NCBI GenBank assembly: GCA_020434605.1
Contig: JAGRAL010000115.1
Coordinates: 1-8,141, forward strand
Reading direction: 5' to 3'
Source of the DNA: Bdellovibrionales bacterium
Lineage (GTDB): Bacteria > Bdellovibrionota > Bdellovibrionia > Bdellovibrionales > UBA840
DNA length: 8,141 nucleotides
The position numbers and the translations under genes are program-made. Positions within the stretch are counted from its first letter, which is position 1, and every line of letters begins with the position of its first letter. This document shows, piece after piece, positions 5,964-8,141 of the stretch. Under the pieces are notes generated by a model, which did not search any database, was not told the DNA's origin, and was given only the letters and a program-made list of their open reading frames with translations.

Positions 5964-7352
5964 CTAACGTAAAAGAACTTTTCCATCTTTAACTTTCGTT
6001 TTCAGTGAATCTATTTTCTCAGCTTTTAAAAATAAGTTTTCTTTTAATTCAAGGTTAGTGAGATTTGGTTTTTGCAATTTTATATGGGCCAGTTCATTGG
6101 CAACTCTTGGTGAAGCCATTGAGGTTCCAGAAAATGAATCAAACCCATCTTCAATGGAAAATGAATTTATTAAAACCCCTGGTGCTAGTATATCCACCTT
6201 GTTAGGGCTATAGTTTGATCCATGTCCGTCCTCTTCAAACCATATATTTTTAGTATAACCATCATAGGCACCTACAGTGATTACATTTTCTAAATCAATC
6301 CCTGCCGGAAATACGGTGGTCTCATCAATCAAGCTAGCAGTGTTTCCTGCAGCCACTGTAAATAGCATCTCGGGGTAGGCAGCAAGAATCTCTCTGTACT
6401 CTTGCTTCCAGGTTGTTAACTTAAATATTTCTTCTTCATTTTCCTCATCAAATGGATTTGGCTCACCGTAAACGAGACTTAAATTTACGATGGTGGCATT
6501 GTTGTTTTGGCAAAATTCTAGAGCTTTCTTTAATTCATTAAGAACATTATCGTGAATTTCTTGATCGTTTCTCCACACATTACCTAATCTAATATTATCG
6601 TTTGTAGTAAGCTTGACACCAACAATTTTGATCTGGTGACTGTTTTTAGAAGCAATCCCTGCCACATGGGTACCATGAGGAGAATCAGTAAACGTGTTAT
6701 TGTCATTATCGGTTAAATCTAGGGCAAGTATTTCGCCAGTTTCAGACTTGGCCATTCTATTATGTAGGCCGGGATGAGAGAGGCGAAGACCATTATCAAT
6801 GATGCATACTCTAACTTCAGGATTTTCCGACAAGTTATCAGTAGAAAAATCCTCGTTTGGAAACTCTACGGCACTAGAACTCATGTCTGTAGATGGGTTG
6901 GGGTCGACAACTTCAATAGATCCTGACGCAAGATCTATGTGCTGGATGAGTTTGTCTTTCACAAAAGAGATGCCAATCGGAATGCAATCATTTTGAAGGT
7001 ACAAGGTGGCGTAATGGATATTGTCAATCTTGCCTACAATTTGTAAGTGAATTAAACCGCAGGTTCCACCTGTTGGTGTGGGACTATCTATGATCCAACG
7101 AAAATCACCTTTAGTCGCTTCATAGTAGTAAACCGTTTCGAATTCGTTTTCCTCAGAGCTAGTTAAAGTAAAAGTTGAACTAAATTGATAGTCGGGAGCT
7201 TTTATTTCATTTAAAAAAGTAAAAATTTGTGACTCAATTGTTTGCAGAGTGGGATGATTTCTTAACTGCGATCTCAATAAATCTTCATTGGAATCAGCAA
7301 AACTTAAACGGCAAATACTTACCAAAAGTAATATAAGACTACTTATCCCCAC
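5964..7352 (-). CDS. Secreted subtilisin-like (S8) serine protease
   Basis: Predicted exported subtilase of 462 residues. The start is GTG 7352-7350, preceded by a G6 run three bases away; an in-frame TAA lies ten codons upstream with no other start codon between. The N-terminus has a hydrophobic signal-like stretch (residues 3-14) and a plausible signal-peptidase I site after SFA (residue 19), but its n-region MGISS lacks the usual Lys/Arg. C14 does not fit a lipobox. Residues about 20-165 are a pro-region of no recognised family with a Cys pair (98, 123). The peptidase domain (about 175-445) has Asp186 in IIDNGLRLSHP, His226 in HGTHVAG, oxyanion Asn337 in VAAGN and Ser411 in GTSMASP. All catalytic residues are present. 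The Asp motif reads DNG rather than the usual DSG/DTG, and an acidic insert (about 299-309) precedes the Asn motif. It is not a recent duplicate of the lipoprotease: length, pro-region and loops differ. Substrate unknown. Confidence 0.9.
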   Translation of the reverse strand: MGISSLILLLVSICRLSFADSNEDLLRSQLRNHPTLQTIESQIFTFLNEIKAPDYQFSSTFTLTSSEENEFETVYYYEATKGDFRWIIDSPTPTGGTCGLIHLQIVGKIDNIHYATLYLQNDCIPIGISFVKDKLIQHIDLASGSIEVVDPNPSTDMSSSAVEFPNEDFSTDNLSENPEVRVCIIDNGLRLSHPGLHNRMAKSETGEILALDLTDNDNNTFTDSPHGTHVAGIASKNSHQIKIVGVKLTTNDNIRLGNVWRNDQEIHDNVLNELKKALEFCQNNNATIVNLSLVYGEPNPFDEENEEEIFKLTTWKQEYREILAAYPEMLFTVAAGNTASLIDETTVFPAGIDLENVITVGAYDGYTKNIWFEEDGHGSNYSPNKVDILAPGVLINSFSIEDGFDSFSGTSMASPRVANELAHIKLQKPNLTNLELKENLFLKAEKIDSLKTKVKDGKVLLR

Positions 7353-7361
7353 ATACCCCCC
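7353..7361 (-). promoter_or_regulatory. G6 Shine-Dalgarno for the protease GTG start
   Basis: Six G (minus strand 7361-7356) followed by TAT stand directly before GTG 7352. The spacing of three bases is tight. The sequence CCAC-TACCT-GTGG just upstream can form a short 4-bp stem whose right arm uses the first two G of the run, which could slightly weaken ribosome access. Confidence 0.5.
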
Positions 7362-7413
7362 ACAGGTAGTGGCATCTTCTTAAATTATGTTCGTTAAGTC
7401 TGTAAGATTTCTT

Positions 7414-7443
7414 TTGATAGCACTCATAAAATGTTCTGATAAG
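7414..7443 (+). promoter_or_regulatory. Candidate distal promoter for the DksA-like gene
   Basis: TTGATA (7414-7419; 5 of 6) and GATAAG (7438-7443; 4 of 6) are 18 bp apart on the plus strand, in the divergent control region. Transcription from here would give a leader of about 100 bases. A second, weaker pair, TTGCTA (7479-7484) and TATCTG (7502-7507) with 17-bp spacing, lies closer to the gene. Consensus match only; I cannot choose between them. Confidence 0.28.
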
Positions 7444-7539
7444 AGGCAAATATCCCAATGAATTTAAGATATTAGAGCTTGCTACTTTCATCATAATTCA
7501 TTATCTGTGAGAAAAATTTTTACTAATGAGTATGAATCC

Positions 7540-7549
7540 GGGGGGAAAA
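7540..7549 (+). promoter_or_regulatory. G6 Shine-Dalgarno setting the DksA-like start at 7550
   Basis: GGGGGG (7540-7545) followed by AAAA immediately precedes ATG 7550-7552. In the longer reading frame from ATG 7526 these same bases would be codons for Pro-Gly-Gly-Lys, and that upstream ATG has only an A/T-rich stretch before it. The position favours initiation at 7550. Confidence 0.65.
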
Positions 7550-7915
7550 ATGTTCATTCAAGATTCAGATTTTTTGATGAAATGTAGGAAAATGCTGATC
7601 GATCATAGAGAGGAAACTCTACAGCATCTATCTGTTTTAAATAATGCATTGAAGTGGCACCAAAGAGAAGATGTAGCAGGGGAAGTGCAATCTCTTCAGA
7701 TGGAATCAGTGAATATGACCCACTCAAGCTCTTTAAGTAGTAAATTAAAAAAGATAGATGAAGCTCTGGCTCGCATTGATAATGGTGCCTACGGTGTTTG
7801 CCAGGAGACAGAGGAGCCGATCGAAGAAGAGCGTCTTTTAGCTGTTCCGTGGACCAATTTAAGCTTAGCAGGAGCCGAAATTGTAGAAAGAAAGGGCAAA
7901 GGACGCTCTAAGTAA
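7550..7915 (+). CDS. DksA/TraR-family regulator with degenerate zinc-finger motif
   Basis: Predicted 121-residue cytoplasmic protein of the DksA/TraR family, whose members bind in the RNA polymerase secondary channel and, with (p)ppGpp in the case of DksA, adjust promoter output. The start at 7550 is chosen for its G6 ribosome site; ATG 7526 would add eight residues. Helical, coiled-coil-like sequence covers about residues 1-75, then the family signature ARIDNGAYGVCQETEEPI (about 74-91) and ERLLAVPWTNLSL (about 94-106). Of the four zinc cysteines only the first remains (Cys84); the others read Thr87, Ser105 and Gly108, so classical zinc binding is unlikely. The coiled-coil tip keeps an acidic EDVAGE (about 40-45), not the DPVDRA of E. 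coli DksA. At 121 residues it is shorter than E. coli DksA (151). It is divergent from protease 2 and 56 bp ahead of the tryptophan dioxygenase gene. Whether it acts on RNA polymerase here is unproven. Confidence 0.88.
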   Translation: MFIQDSDFLMKCRKMLIDHREETLQHLSVLNNALKWHQREDVAGEVQSLQMESVNMTHSSSLSSKLKKIDEALARIDNGAYGVCQETEEPIEEERLLAVPWTNLSLAGAEIVERKGKGRSK

Positions 7916-7971
7916 CACTGCAACATCAAGTCCCAGTGGAAAAAACCTAAAGCTTATGGAAGTATGTCTAC

Positions 7972-8141
7972 ATGGATTTTAAATCACTGGGCGTTAAAGA
8001 CTTAAAAGATTCTGACTTAACTTATGACAGCTATTTGCATGTTAAGGATTTATTAAAGCTGCAAGAGCTTAAAAGTGATCAGCATGATGAAACTCTCTTT
8101 ATTATCATTCACCAAGTCTATGAACTGTGGTTTAAACAAAT
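7972..8141 (+). CDS. kynA: Tryptophan 2,3-dioxygenase (5' end only)
   Basis: This is the N-terminal part (56 codons plus two bases) of a haem-dependent tryptophan 2,3-dioxygenase, which opens the indole ring of L-tryptophan to N-formylkynurenine, the first step of the kynurenine pathway. Recognition rests on LTYDSYLHVKDLLKLQ (residues 16-31) and HDETLFIIIHQVYELWFKQ (38-56), both highly characteristic. The FxxxH pair (Phe43, His47) matches the substrate-pocket Phe51/His55 of the Xanthomonas enzyme. ATG 7972-7974 is the only in-frame start after the upstream TAA at 7948, and GGAAG (7958-7962) sits nine bases ahead. The proximal haem histidine lies in the missing part. The gene follows the DksA-like gene by 56 bp in the same direction with no convincing terminator between, so co-transcription is possible. 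The window edge cuts it. Confidence 0.93.
   Translation, partial: MDFKSLGVKDLKDSDLTYDSYLHVKDLLKLQELKSDQHDETLFIIIHQVYELWFKQ

Noticed and set aside
2496..7352. The two subtilases as a recent tandem duplication
   Set aside because: They share only the catalytic motifs; lengths, pro-regions, calcium-type loops and anchoring differ.
7526..7549. Upstream ATG (7526) as start of the DksA-like gene
   Set aside because: It lacks a ribosome site, and the G6 Shine-Dalgarno for ATG 7550 would become coding sequence.
7916..7938. CACTG/CAGTG stem between the DksA-like and dioxygenase genes as a terminator
   Set aside because: Only five pairs, a long loop and an A-run instead of a T-run after it.
1..8141. 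Mobile element, CRISPR array, toxin-antitoxin pair or phage island
   Set aside because: No transposase, integrase, spaced direct repeats, paired small toxin-like genes or phage genes were seen; all long frames belong to chromosomal families.

Overview
The window looks like chromosomal DNA from a low-GC (by eye roughly 38-40%) Gram-negative bacterium. Support comes from the tail of an inner-membrane RND efflux pump, a lipobox lipoprotein and a DksA-type regulator. A cyclic-nucleotide-binding domain fused to an EAL domain, secreted subtilases and G-rich Shine-Dalgarno sequences fit a predatory Bdellovibrionota-type bacterium (Bdellovibrio/Bacteriovorax relatives). That placement is inference. 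No rRNA, tRNA, insertion sequence, CRISPR array or phage gene is visible.

Layout, left to right. (1) 1-324, plus strand: 3' end of an RND (HAE1/AcrB-type) transporter. (2) 313-2454, minus: a CPA2-type monovalent cation/proton antiporter with a doubled TrkA-C tail; its last four codons overlap the last four codons of the RND gene. (3) 2496-4391, minus: a secreted subtilisin-like lipoprotein, start reassigned to a TTG. (4) 4586-5779, minus: a cNMP-binding/EAL c-di-GMP phosphodiesterase. (5) 5964-7352, minus: a second secreted subtilase, starting at GTG. (6) 7550-7915, plus: a short DksA/TraR-family protein that has lost most zinc-binding cysteines. (7) 7972-8141, plus: 5' end of tryptophan 2,3-dioxygenase, cut by the window edge.

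The four minus-strand genes are co-directional and are read from protease 2 to antiporter. The two gaps of about 190 bp hold promoter-like sequences, so they are probably separate or nested units rather than one tight operon. Only lipoprotease and antiporter are close (41 bp). That gap carries the most striking non-coding feature: a perfect 10-bp inverted repeat with a 10-bp spacer, centred on a -10-like box and covering the antiporter ATG. It could be an operator or an mRNA hairpin hiding the start codon. No gap between genes exceeds 300 bases; the longest is 7353-7549, the divergent control region between protease 2 and the DksA-like gene.

A tentative reading is a locus for envelope and extracellular functions (export, ion homeostasis, secreted proteolysis) with a second-messenger switch (cAMP-type ligand controlling c-di-GMP breakdown) in the middle. 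The sequence does not prove a functional link between these genes, and I see no clearly new multi-gene system.
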